A stretch of DNA of 64,000 nt, from the NCBI RefSeq assembly GCF_008014745.1, contig NZ_VPFD01000002.1:124001-188000 (forward strand). The letters run 5' to 3'. Within the stretch, counting starts at the first letter, position 1. Each line of letters begins with the position of its first letter. Shown one piece after another: positions 16,985 to 24,499 of the stretch. Origin of the DNA: Massilia arenae. Lineage in GTDB: Bacteria; Pseudomonadota; Gammaproteobacteria; Burkholderiales; Burkholderiaceae_D. Under the pieces are notes generated by a model, which did no database searches, was not told where the DNA came from, and was given only the letters and a program-made list of their open reading frames with translations. Position numbers and translations under genes: made by a program.

Positions 16985-18430
16985 ATGAGCGCACCCCGCA
17001 TCCTGGTGCTCGACGACGAAGCCGACCTGCGCGAGCTGCTCGAGATCACCCTGCTCAAGATGGGCCTGGACGTCGACAGCGCCGCCACCCTGCGCCAGGC
17101 GCGCAGCCTGTTCGACGAGCGCGACTACGCGCTGGTGCTGACCGATATGCGGCTGCCGGATGGCCTGGGGCTGGAACTGGTGCGCGAGATCGCCGCCTCG
17201 GGCAAGGGCACGCCGGTCGCCGTGATCACCGCCTACGGCAGCGCAGAGAATGCGGTGGTGGCGCTCAAGGCCGGTGCTTTCGACTACATCGCCAAGCCCG
17301 TGGCGCTCGACGCGCTGCGCGTGATGGTGCGCTCGGCCCTCAAGTTATCGGAAGGCGCCGCGGCGGCCGACGGTGGCGCGGTCGATTCGCGCATGATCGG
17401 CCATTCGCCGGCGATGCAGTCGCTGCGCGCCCAGATCGCGCGCCTGGCGCGCTCGATGGCGCCGATCTCGATCACCGGCGAATCCGGCAGCGGCAAGGAG
17501 CTGGCGGCGCGCGAGATCCACGCCCAGAGTTCGCGCGCCTCGAAACCTTTCGTGGCGGTGAACTGCGGCGCGATTCCCGAAACCCTGATGGAGGCCGAGT
17601 TCTTCGGCTATCGCAAAGGCGCCTTCACCGGCGCGGCCGAGGAGCGCGACGGCTTCTTCCAGGCCGCCAACGGCGGCACCCTGATGCTGGACGAGGTGGC
17701 GGACCTGCCGCTGGCAATGCAGGTCAAGCTGCTGCGCGCGATCCAGGAGCGGCGCGTGCGCAAGATCGGCGCGACGAGCGAGGAACCGGTCGACGTGCGC
17801 ATCATCAGCGCCACCCACCAGGACCTGGCGCGCTGCGTCGAAACGGGCAAGTTCAGGCAAGACCTGTTTTATCGCCTGAACGTGATCGAGCTGGCGCTGC
17901 CGCCGCTGCGCGAGCGGATGGACGATCTGGCCTTGCTGGCCGATGGCATCCTGAACCGCTTGACCGGGCCGGGGCAGGCCTCGCTGGGGCCGGGCGTGCT
18001 GGAGGCCTTGAAGGCGTATTCCTTCCCCGGCAATGTGCGCGAACTGGAGAACGTGCTGGAACGGGCGCTGGCGTTTGCCAACGATGGCGCGATCCAGGTC
18101 GGGGACTTGTCGCTCAAGGCGGCGCGGCCGGTGGAAGGAGGGCGGAGCGAGACGATGACGCCTGCCGTGGCGCCGGCGCCGGTCCCGCCACCGGTGGAAG
18201 CGGTGCAGGCGCCGCCGCCCAGGCCGATGGCCGCCCCGGTCGCCCTCGGCCCCGCCGAATTGCCGAGCAACCTGCCCGAATACCTGGAACAGGTCGAGCG
18301 CGACATTATCCAGCGCGCGCTGCAGCAGACCCAATTCAACCGCACCCAGGCGGCAGCCCTGCTCGGGATCAGCGTACGCCAGCTGCGCTACCAGATGCAG
18401 AAACTGGACATCTGCGCGCCCGATGACTGA
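16985..18430 (+). CDS. pilR: Sigma-54 response regulator PilR
   Basis: A 481-residue NtrC-type activator. The receiver domain (about 1-120) has the acidic pair LDDEAD and the phosphorylation Asp in LVLTDMRLPDG. The AAA+ domain shows Walker A GESGSGKE, the sigma-54 contact loop KGAFTGA, and GGTLMLDEVADLPLAMQVKLLRAIQE. A Pro/Ala-rich linker (about 390-425) leads to a Fis-type helix-turn-helix (RTQAAALLGISVRQLRYQMQKL). It partners the PilS kinase just upstream, and type IV pilin transcription is the expected target. Confidence 0.92.
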   Translation: MSAPRILVLDDEADLRELLEITLLKMGLDVDSAATLRQARSLFDERDYALVLTDMRLPDGLGLELVREIAASGKGTPVAVITAYGSAENAVVALKAGAFDYIAKPVALDALRVMVRSALKLSEGAAAADGGAVDSRMIGHSPAMQSLRAQIARLARSMAPISITGESGSGKELAAREIHAQSSRASKPFVAVNCGAIPETLMEAEFFGYRKGAFTGAAEERDGFFQAANGGTLMLDEVADLPLAMQVKLLRAIQERRVRKIGATSEEPVDVRIISATHQDLARCVETGKFRQDLFYRLNVIELALPPLRERMDDLALLADGILNRLTGPGQASLGPGVLEALKAYSFPGNVRELENVLERALAFANDGAIQVGDLSLKAARPVEGGRSETMTPAVAPAPVPPPVEAVQAPPPRPMAAPVALGPAELPSNLPEYLEQVERDIIQRALQQTQFNRTQAAALLGISVRQLRYQMQKLDICAPDD

Positions 18431-18490
18431 TCGCCTGCCGATGTCCCACTTGTTACTTTCCGGTAATTAAACTGGTGCACAATGCACGGC

Positions 18491-18512
18491 TATAGGGCAG
18501 GGCTGCCCTATA
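18491..18512. promoter_or_regulatory. 22-bp perfect palindrome
   Basis: TATAGGGCAG and CTGCCCTATA are exact reverse complements around GG. No T tract follows, so an operator is as likely as a pilR terminator. A second palindrome, GTGCA-CAA-TGCAC, lies just upstream at 18474-18486. Confidence 0.5.
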
Positions 18513-18666
18513 TTGACGAGTGAGAAAACGGACGGCCGCCTGGTCACTTTTCCGTAAATTTCCCTGATGTTAGTACTCGCTCACGGCGAGGTCCCCTTCT
18601 GTTGGGCGACCGCCAAAAGTCAAGGCTCGCGAACGTTAAAACCAAAAATTTTGGCCATTTATTCGC

Positions 18667-18729
18667 TTGCCTGTACGGCAAATCAGGTACTACAATTAGT
18701 CTGATATCAAAGCTCGGCACTAGATGTAG
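18667..18729 (+). promoter_or_regulatory. Putative nrdA promoter with two NrdR-box-like sites
   Basis: TTGCCT (18667-18672) and TACAAT (18691-18696) are spaced by 18 bp. CTACAATTAG (18690-18699) covers the -10, and CTAGATGTAG (18720-18729) lies exactly 30 bp further on. Both follow the palindromic C-W-A-N4-T-W-G core of NrdR boxes, and the second also sits in the larger repeat CACTA-GATG-TAGTG. The 30-bp step is close to three helical turns, as expected for paired NrdR sites. NrdR represses ribonucleotide reductase genes when dATP is plentiful. Confidence 0.6.
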
Positions 18730-18772
18730 TGGTAGCAGACTGAAAGATACTAGCGGAGTCGCTAGCCGCGAG

Positions 18773-18803
18773 TTGTCCGCGGGTTGTCCACAAGTTGCCC
18801 ACA
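18773..18803 (+). promoter_or_regulatory. Three DnaA-box-like repeats with 11-bp period
   Basis: TTGTCCGCG (18773), TTGTCCACA (18784) and TTGCCCACA (18795) begin exactly 11 bp apart. The middle one differs from the DnaA box TTATCCACA at one position, the third at two. DnaA sites control nrdAB in E. coli, so the location is meaningful. Confidence 0.55.
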
Positions 18804-19011
18804 AGTTTGTTCATCGGACAGTCAATCAGTCACTTGCCGACACGCTTTATTTAATTTTATTTGTACCCTGCTTTTCTGGTTTGCCAGCCTGGGCCACCGG
18901 TTGGCGGGGTATCGTTTTTCTACAATTTTGTTGACGGACCGGGGCGCGCAAGACGCAAGACGGTCCCCGTGTAAACAAGTAGTGGTCCCGACCGCTCATC
19001 CTGGAGGCTCA

Positions 19012-21945
19012 ATGCAAACAGCACAGAACATCTCGATCAACCAACACGTCACCCCAGGATCGGCGTCGGCCAGCCCAACCCCGGCCGAGATCGTCGCGCG
19101 CGGCGATTACCGCGTCATCCGCCGCAACGGCGCCGTCGTCGCTTTCGAGCCGCACAAGATCTCGGTTGCGATGACCAAGGCCTTCCTGGCCGTGGCCGGC
19201 GGCCAGGGCGCGGTCTCGGCGCGCATCCGCGAGCTGGTGGAACAGATGACCGGTAACGTCGTGGCCGCGCTGGTGCGCCGCCAGCCGAACGGCGGCACCT
19301 TCCACATCGAAGACGTGCAGGACCAGGTCGAGCTGTCGCTGATGCGTTCGGGCGAGCACGACGTCGCGCGTGAATACGTGCTGTACCGCGCCAAGCGCAT
19401 GGACGAGCGCCGCGCCGCCAAGGAAGCCGCTGGCGGCGCCCCGGTCGCCGCGCCGCAGATCCACGTGGTCGACGGCGGCGAGCGCCGCCTGCTGGACATC
19501 AACGACGTCCACGCCCTCGTCAACGCCGCCTGCTCGGGCCTGGAAAAGCACGTCGACGCCGACGCGATCGTCGCCGAGACCCTGAAAAACCTGTACGACG
19601 GCGTGCCGGTCGAAGAGCTGTACAAGTCCGCCATCCTGGCCGCCCGCGCGCTGATGGAAAAAGACCCTGCCTACAGCCAGGTGACCGCCCGCATCCTGCT
19701 GCACACCATCCGCAAGGAAGTCTTCGAACACGAAGTGCCGCAAGCCGGCGCCGCTGCCGAATACCTGACTTACTTCCCGCAATACATCGCCAAGGGCATC
19801 CACAACGAGCTGCTGGACGAAGAGCTGGGCAAGTACGACCTCGAGCGCCTGGCGAAAGCCATCGTCGCCGACCGCGACCTGCAGTTCGGCTACATCGGCC
19901 TGCAGACCCTGTACGACCGCTACTTCCTGCACGTGCGCGACGTGCGCATCGAAATGCCGCAGGCCTTCTACATGCGTGTCGCGATGGGGCTGGCCCTGCG
20001 CGAAGACGACCGCGAAGCGCGCGCCATCGAGTTCTACAACCTGCTGTCGTCGTTCGACTTCATGAGCTCGACCCCGACCCTGTTCAACTCGGGTACCCGC
20101 CGCTCGCAGCTGTCGTCGTGCTACCTGACCACCGTCGGCGACGACCTGGAAGGCATCTACGACGCCATCAAGGAGAACGCACTGCTGTCGAAGTTCGCCG
20201 GCGGCCTGGGCAACGACTGGACGCCAGTGCGCGCGCTGGGCTCGCGCATCAAGGGCACCAACGGCCGCTCGCAAGGCGTGGTCCCGTTCCTGAAAGTGGT
20301 CAACGACACCGCCGTGGCGGTGAACCAGGGCGGCAAGCGCAAGGGCGCGGTCTGCGCCTACCTGGAAACCTGGCACCTGGACATCGAAGAATTCCTGGAC
20401 CTGCGCAAGAACACCGGCGACGACCGCCGCCGCACCCACGACATGAACACCGCGAACTGGATTCCCGACCTGTTCATGAAGCGCGTGATGGAAAAGGGCG
20501 CCTGGACCCTGTTCTCGCCTTCCGAGACGCCAGACCTGCACGACCTGACCGGCAAGGCCTTCGAGAAAGCCTACCTGGCCTATGAAACCAAAGCGGCCAA
20601 CGGCGAAATGGCGGTCTTCAAGAAGATCGAAGCCATGGACCTGTGGCGCAAGATGCTGTCGATGCTGTTCGAGACCGGCCACCCATGGATCACCTTCAAG
20701 GACCCATGCAATATCCGTTCGCCGCAGCAGCACGTGGGTGTGGTGCACTCGTCGAACCTGTGCACCGAGATCACCCTGAACACCAGCGCCGACGAAATCG
20801 CCGTTTGCAACCTGGGCTCGGTGAACCTGCCGCAGCACATGAAGGGCGATGGCCTGGACCACGTCAAGCTGCAAAAGACCATCCGCACCGCGATGCGCAT
20901 GCTGGACAACGTCATCGACATCAACTACTACGCGGTGGAAAAGGCGCGCAATTCGAACCTGCGTCACCGTCCGGTGGGCATGGGCGTCATGGGTCACCAG
21001 GACTGCCTGCACATGATGCGCATCCCGTTCGCGTCGGAACAAGCCGTCAAGTTCGCCGACACCTCGATGGAAGCGGTCTGCTACTACGCCTACCTGGCGT
21101 CGACCGAGCTGGCCGAAGAACGCGGCCGCTACGAGACCTACACCGGCTCGCTGTGGGACCGCGGCATCCTGCCGCAGGACTCGATCAAGCTGCTGGCCGA
21201 AGAACGCGGCGGCTACCTGGAGCAGGACACCAGCGAATCGATGGACTGGACCCCGGTGCGCGAGCGCATCAAGCAGTTCGGCATGCGTAACTCGAACTGC
21301 GTGGCGATCGCCCCGACCGCGACCATCTCGAACATCATCGGCGTGTCGGCCTGCATCGAACCGACCTTCCAGAACCTGTACGTGAAGTCGAACCTGTCGG
21401 GCGAATTCACCGAGATCAATTCGTACCTGGTGCGCGACCTGAAGGCACGCGACCTGTGGGACGAAGTCATGATCGCCGACCTGAAGTACTTCGACGGTTC
21501 GCTGAGCAAGATCGACCGCGTTCCGCAAGACCTGCGCGACATCTACGCAACGGCCTTCGAGGTGGAACCGAAGTGGCTGGTGGAAGCTGCCTCGCGCCGC
21601 CAGAAGTGGATCGACCAGGCGCAGTCGCTGAACATCTACATGGCCGGCGCCTCGGGCAAGAAGCTGGACGAGACCTATAAGCTGGCGTGGCTGCGTGGAC
21701 TGAAGACCACCTACTACCTGCGTACCATCGCCGCGACCCACCTGGAGAAGTCGACCACCCGCACCGGCGCCCTGAACGCCGTGCCGGTCTCGGGCGGCCT
21801 GCAGGCAGGTCATGCAGCACCGGCAGTAGTAGCGCCAGTCGCCGCAGCAGCACCAGCCGCAGCGACTGCCGAAATGGATGAAGGCGCCGCCTGCTACCTG
21901 CGTCCAGGCGACGACGGTTTCGAGGAATGCGAAGCCTGCCAGTAA
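19012..21945 (+). CDS. nrdA: Class Ia ribonucleotide reductase, alpha subunit
   Basis: Reduces ribonucleoside diphosphates to deoxy forms together with NrdB. The 977-residue protein has an N-terminal ATP-cone (VIRRNGAVVAFEPHKISVAMTKAF, about 31-54) and a second, degenerate cone-like region (IHVVDGGERRLLDINDVHALV, about 145-165). The catalytic barrel has TPTLFNSGTRRSQLSSCYL and EIAVCNLGSVNL (redox Cys pair) and SNLCTEITLN (thiyl Cys in N-x-C-x-E). The extreme C-terminus ECEACQ carries the shuttle cysteines. The start at 19012 has GGAGG upstream; an in-frame extension back to 18784 is rejected. An Ala/Val/Pro-rich linker (about 925-950) precedes the tail. Confidence 0.96.
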   Translation: MQTAQNISINQHVTPGSASASPTPAEIVARGDYRVIRRNGAVVAFEPHKISVAMTKAFLAVAGGQGAVSARIRELVEQMTGNVVAALVRRQPNGGTFHIEDVQDQVELSLMRSGEHDVAREYVLYRAKRMDERRAAKEAAGGAPVAAPQIHVVDGGERRLLDINDVHALVNAACSGLEKHVDADAIVAETLKNLYDGVPVEELYKSAILAARALMEKDPAYSQVTARILLHTIRKEVFEHEVPQAGAAAEYLTYFPQYIAKGIHNELLDEELGKYDLERLAKAIVADRDLQFGYIGLQTLYDRYFLHVRDVRIEMPQAFYMRVAMGLALREDDREARAIEFYNLLSSFDFMSSTPTLFNSGTRRSQLSSCYLTTVGDDLEGIYDAIKENALLSKFAGGLGNDWTPVRALGSRIKGTNGRSQGVVPFLKVVNDTAVAVNQGGKRKGAVCAYLETWHLDIEEFLDLRKNTGDDRRRTHDMNTANWIPDLFMKRVMEKGAWTLFSPSETPDLHDLTGKAFEKAYLAYETKAANGEMAVFKKIEAMDLWRKMLSMLFETGHPWITFKDPCNIRSPQQHVGVVHSSNLCTEITLNTSADEIAVCNLGSVNLPQHMKGDGLDHVKLQKTIRTAMRMLDNVIDINYYAVEKARNSNLRHRPVGMGVMGHQDCLHMMRIPFASEQAVKFADTSMEAVCYYAYLASTELAEERGRYETYTGSLWDRGILPQDSIKLLAEERGGYLEQDTSESMDWTPVRERIKQFGMRNSNCVAIAPTATISNIIGVSACIEPTFQNLYVKSNLSGEFTEINSYLVRDLKARDLWDEVMIADLKYFDGSLSKIDRVPQDLRDIYATAFEVEPKWLVEAASRRQKWIDQAQSLNIYMAGASGKKLDETYKLAWLRGLKTTYYLRTIAATHLEKSTTRTGALNAVPVSGGLQAGHAAPAVVAPVAAAAPAAATAEMDEGAACYLRPGDDGFEECEACQ

Positions 21946-22062
21946 TGCTGTAACCGGGTGCGGGCCGACCAGACAGTCGCCCGCACCATCATCTCCGATA
22001 TCAACACACCATGTGGCCTCACCGCGCTTGTTCGCGCCAGGCCACGACAGAAGGAAATCACC

Positions 22063-23166
22063 ATGCTCTCTTGGGACGACGAACCAACCAGCGCCCAGCG
22101 CGCCCCACAAGCCGCCAATCCAGAAGGCGCTCCCGCCGCTGAAGTGGCGAAACGCGTCAACGCCGACGACAAGCGCATCATCAACGGCTCGACCGACGTG
22201 AACCAGCTGGTGCCGTTCAAGTACAAATGGGCATGGGACAAATACCTGGCCGGCTGCGCGAACCACTGGATGCCGCAAGAAGTGAATATGCAGCGCGACA
22301 TCGAGCTGTGGAAGAACCCGAACGGCCTGTCGGAAGACGAGCGCCGCCTTGTCAAGCGCAACCTGGGCTTCTTCGTGACCGCCGACTCGCTGGCCGCGAA
22401 CAATATCGTGCTGGGCACCTACCGCCACATCACCGCCCCTGAGTGCCGCCAGTACCTGTTGCGCCAGGCCTTCGAAGAGGCGATCCACACCCACGCCTAC
22501 CAGTACATCGTCGAATCGCTGGGCCTGGACGAAGGCGAGATCTTCAACGCCTACAACGAGATCGAGTCGATCCACGACAAGGACCAGTTCCTGATCCCGT
22601 TCATCGACGTCCTGACCAACCCGGAATTCAAGACCGGCACGACCGAGACCGACCAGCAGCTGCTGAAGTCGATCATCGTCTTCGCCTGCCTGATGGAAGG
22701 CCTGTTCTTCTACGTCGGCTTCACGCAAATCCTGGCGCTGGGCCGCCAGAACAAGATGACCGGCGCCGCCGAGCAGTACCAGTACATCCTGCGCGACGAG
22801 TCGATGCACGTGAACTTCGGCATCGACCTGATCAACACGATCAAGATGGAAAACCCACAGCTGTGGACCCCGGAATTCCGTGAAGAGATCAAGGCCCTGT
22901 TCCTGGAAGCGGTTGACCTGGAATACCGCTACGCCGAAGACACCATGCCACGCGGCGTGCTGGGCCTGAACGCCCCGATGTTCAAGGGCTACCTGCGCTT
23001 CATCGCCAACCGCCGCGCGGTGCAGATCGGCCTGGAGCCGCTGTTCCCGAACGAAGAAAATCCGTTCCCGTGGATGAGCGAGATGATCGATCTGAAGAAA
23101 GAGCGTAACTTCTTCGAGACCCGCGTGACCGAGTATCAGACCGGTGGCACCCTGAGCTGGGATTGA
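22063..23166 (+). CDS. nrdB: Class Ia ribonucleotide reductase, beta subunit
   Basis: The 367-residue diiron protein generates the tyrosyl radical used by NrdA. Iron ligands and the radical site appear in order: [29 protein letters not shown] (Glu and His ligands with the Tyr near the radical position) and [16 protein letters not shown] (Glu and His). The first residues, MLSWDDEPT, and the last, TGGTLSWD, fit the family; the C-terminal tail docks into NrdA. It is 117 bp downstream of nrdA with AAGGA before the ATG, and it is followed by a strong terminator, so nrdAB form one unit. Confidence 0.96.
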   Translation: MLSWDDEPTSAQRAPQAANPEGAPAAEVAKRVNADDKRIINGSTDVNQLVPFKYKWAWDKYLAGCANHWMPQEVNMQRDIELWKNPNGLSEDERRLVKRNLGFFVTADSLAANNIVLGTYRHITAPECRQYLLRQAFEEAIHTHAYQYIVESLGLDEGEIFNAYNEIESIHDKDQFLIPFIDVLTNPEFKTGTTETDQQLLKSIIVFACLMEGLFFYVGFTQILALGRQNKMTGAAEQYQYILRDESMHVNFGIDLINTIKMENPQLWTPEFREEIKALFLEAVDLEYRYAEDTMPRGVLGLNAPMFKGYLRFIANRRAVQIGLEPLFPNEENPFPWMSEMIDLKKERNFFETRVTEYQTGGTLSWD

Positions 23167-23192
23167 TTGCTGTCGGCATCCCATGAATGACG

Positions 23193-23221
23193 AAACCCCG
23201 CAACTGCGGGGTTTTGTTTTT
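23193..23221 (+). terminator. Intrinsic terminator of nrdAB
   Basis: AAACCCCGCA and TGCGGGGTTT form a perfect stem around AC, followed by a T-rich run. Confidence 0.9.
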
Positions 23222-23246
23222 ATGGCGCGCCTCAGGCGCCGCTGCG

Positions 23247-23669
23247 CTAAGCCGCCTGTCCAGCGGCGACGTCGACCACCCACGTCACGCCGAAGCGGTC
23301 CTTGAGCATGCCGTACAAGGGCGACCACTGGGCCGGCGCCAGCGGATGCACGATGCTGGCTTGCTGCGCCAATCCATCCCACAGCTCCCTGATCTCTTGC
23401 TCCGAACCGCCGCGCAGCGAGACGAAGAACGCGTTTTCACCCTGATGCCACGGCGTGCCGCTCGCTACATCGAAGGCCATGATGCGAAAACCGTTGGGGG
23501 CGGCGACCTGACCCCAGACGATCCGCTCTGCGTCCGCCGGATTCGCGACGCGGCCTAGCTGCGCATACGTGACCTGCGTCAGCTCGCCGCCGAACACGGA
23601 CTGATAAAAAGCCAGCGCGGCGCGCGCCTGGCCCTGGAAGTTGAGGTGGGTGACTACCTGGACGGACAT
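23247..23669 (-). CDS. PhnB-like VOC family protein
   Basis: A 140-residue protein of the glyoxalase/bleomycin-resistance superfamily, PhnB subgroup. It starts MSVQVVTHLNFQGQARAALAFYQSVFGGELT, the usual beta-alpha-beta module, and ends with the matching GMLKDRFGVTWVVDV. Most such proteins bind a metal and a small substrate, but no reaction is established for this subgroup. It is transcribed divergently from the WYL regulator 75 bp away, so that protein may control it. Confidence 0.82.
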   Translation of the reverse strand: MSVQVVTHLNFQGQARAALAFYQSVFGGELTQVTYAQLGRVANPADAERIVWGQVAAPNGFRIMAFDVASGTPWHQGENAFFVSLRGGSEQEIRELWDGLAQQASIVHPLAPAQWSPLYGMLKDRFGVTWVVDVAAGQAA

Positions 23670-23744
23670 CGAAAACTCCTTGGTGGGGTGTGGAAGACGG
23701 GTGCTACTATAGCCATCTGTCCTGCCAGTTTTTGTCAGTAGAAG

Positions 23745-24431
23745 ATGTCGCGTACAAACCGTTTATTTCGTCTGCTCGATGCCCTGCGCCGCCTGCCCGC
23801 GCCGGTTACGGCGGCCCAGCTGGCGCGGGAGACCGGGGTGTCGGTGCGCTCGGTCTACCGCGACATCGAAACCCTGCGTGCGGGCGGCGCCGAGATCGGC
23901 GGCGAGCGCGGTTTCGGCTATACGCTGGTCGAGGACGGCACCCTGCGTCCGCAGACCTTCAGCCGCATCGAGATCGAGGCGCTCACCCTCGGATTGGCCG
24001 AAGTGCGCGGCATGGGCGACCCGCAGCTCGCCGCGGCGGCGGAGGCGGTGCTGGCCAAGGTGGCCGCGACCCTGCCGTCGCTGGGCCAGCAGCATCTGCT
24101 GCATGCGGTGTCGCGGGTCCACCATTTCAGCGAGCGTTTCGCGCGACTGCCCGACATGGCGCTGATCCGCGCCTGCTGCTGGCGCGAGGAAGCGCTCACG
24201 ATCGATTACGTCGACCGCGATGGCGCCACGACCAGCCGCACGATCTGGCCGCTCGCCATCGTCTACCTCGACCGCATGCTGGTGGTGCTGGCGCACTGCT
24301 GCCTGCGCGAAGACTTCCGGATGTTCCGCGCCGACCGCATCGCCTCGGTCGCGGCCACCGGCACCAGCTTCAGGCCGCGCCGCGCGGCGTTGTTGCGTGA
24401 CTATGGCGCGAGGCTGGCGATAGCAGGATGA
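23745..24431 (+). CDS. YafY-type helix-turn-helix/WYL transcription regulator
   Basis: A 228-residue regulator. An HTH_11-type winged helix occupies about residues 1-60 (RLFRLLDALRRLPAPVTAAQLARETGVSVRSVYRDIETLRAGGAEI), then a linker, then a WYL-like domain with REEALTIDYVDRDGATTSRTIWPLAIVYLDRMLVVLAHC. WYL domains sense ligands, often nucleic-acid-derived. The divergent arrangement with the VOC gene suggests local control. Confidence 0.87.
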   Translation: MSRTNRLFRLLDALRRLPAPVTAAQLARETGVSVRSVYRDIETLRAGGAEIGGERGFGYTLVEDGTLRPQTFSRIEIEALTLGLAEVRGMGDPQLAAAAEAVLAKVAATLPSLGQQHLLHAVSRVHHFSERFARLPDMALIRACCWREEALTIDYVDRDGATTSRTIWPLAIVYLDRMLVVLAHCCLREDFRMFRADRIASVAATGTSFRPRRAALLRDYGARLAIAG

Positions 24432-24499
24432 ATGAAATGCCTGTGCGGGGATAACTTGCCCTATGATGGCGATTTTTCACGCCTGACCAGGAGACAACC

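Larger units (their letters stand above)
18431..19011. other. Long regulatory leader of nrdA
   Basis: The 581 bp between pilR and nrdA hold no convincing gene. They contain two palindromes (near 18474-18512), a putative promoter with two NrdR-box-like sites (18667-18729), a 6-bp inverted repeat (18750-18765), three DnaA-box-like repeats (18773-18803) and an AT-rich patch (about 18842-18866). Short open frames crossing the region show no protein-like features. Confidence 0.7.

Noticed and set aside
18771..18866. A second replication origin
   Set aside because: Only three imperfect DnaA-like sites are present, with no dnaA or dnaN neighbour. A regulatory role at nrdA is the simpler reading.
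18602..18934. A 110-residue open frame in the nrdA leader
   Set aside because: It runs through the promoter and box elements and has no recognisable protein features.
18784..19011. An N-terminal extension of NrdA into the leader
   Set aside because: The extra residues are not protein-like and overlap the DnaA-like repeats. GGAGG before 19012 marks the normal start.
19009..23382. A 1457-residue open frame on the minus strand across nrdA and nrdB
   Set aside because: It is antisense to two unmistakable genes, is rich in Val, Gly, Gln and His as expected from GC-rich codons read backwards, and shows no domain.
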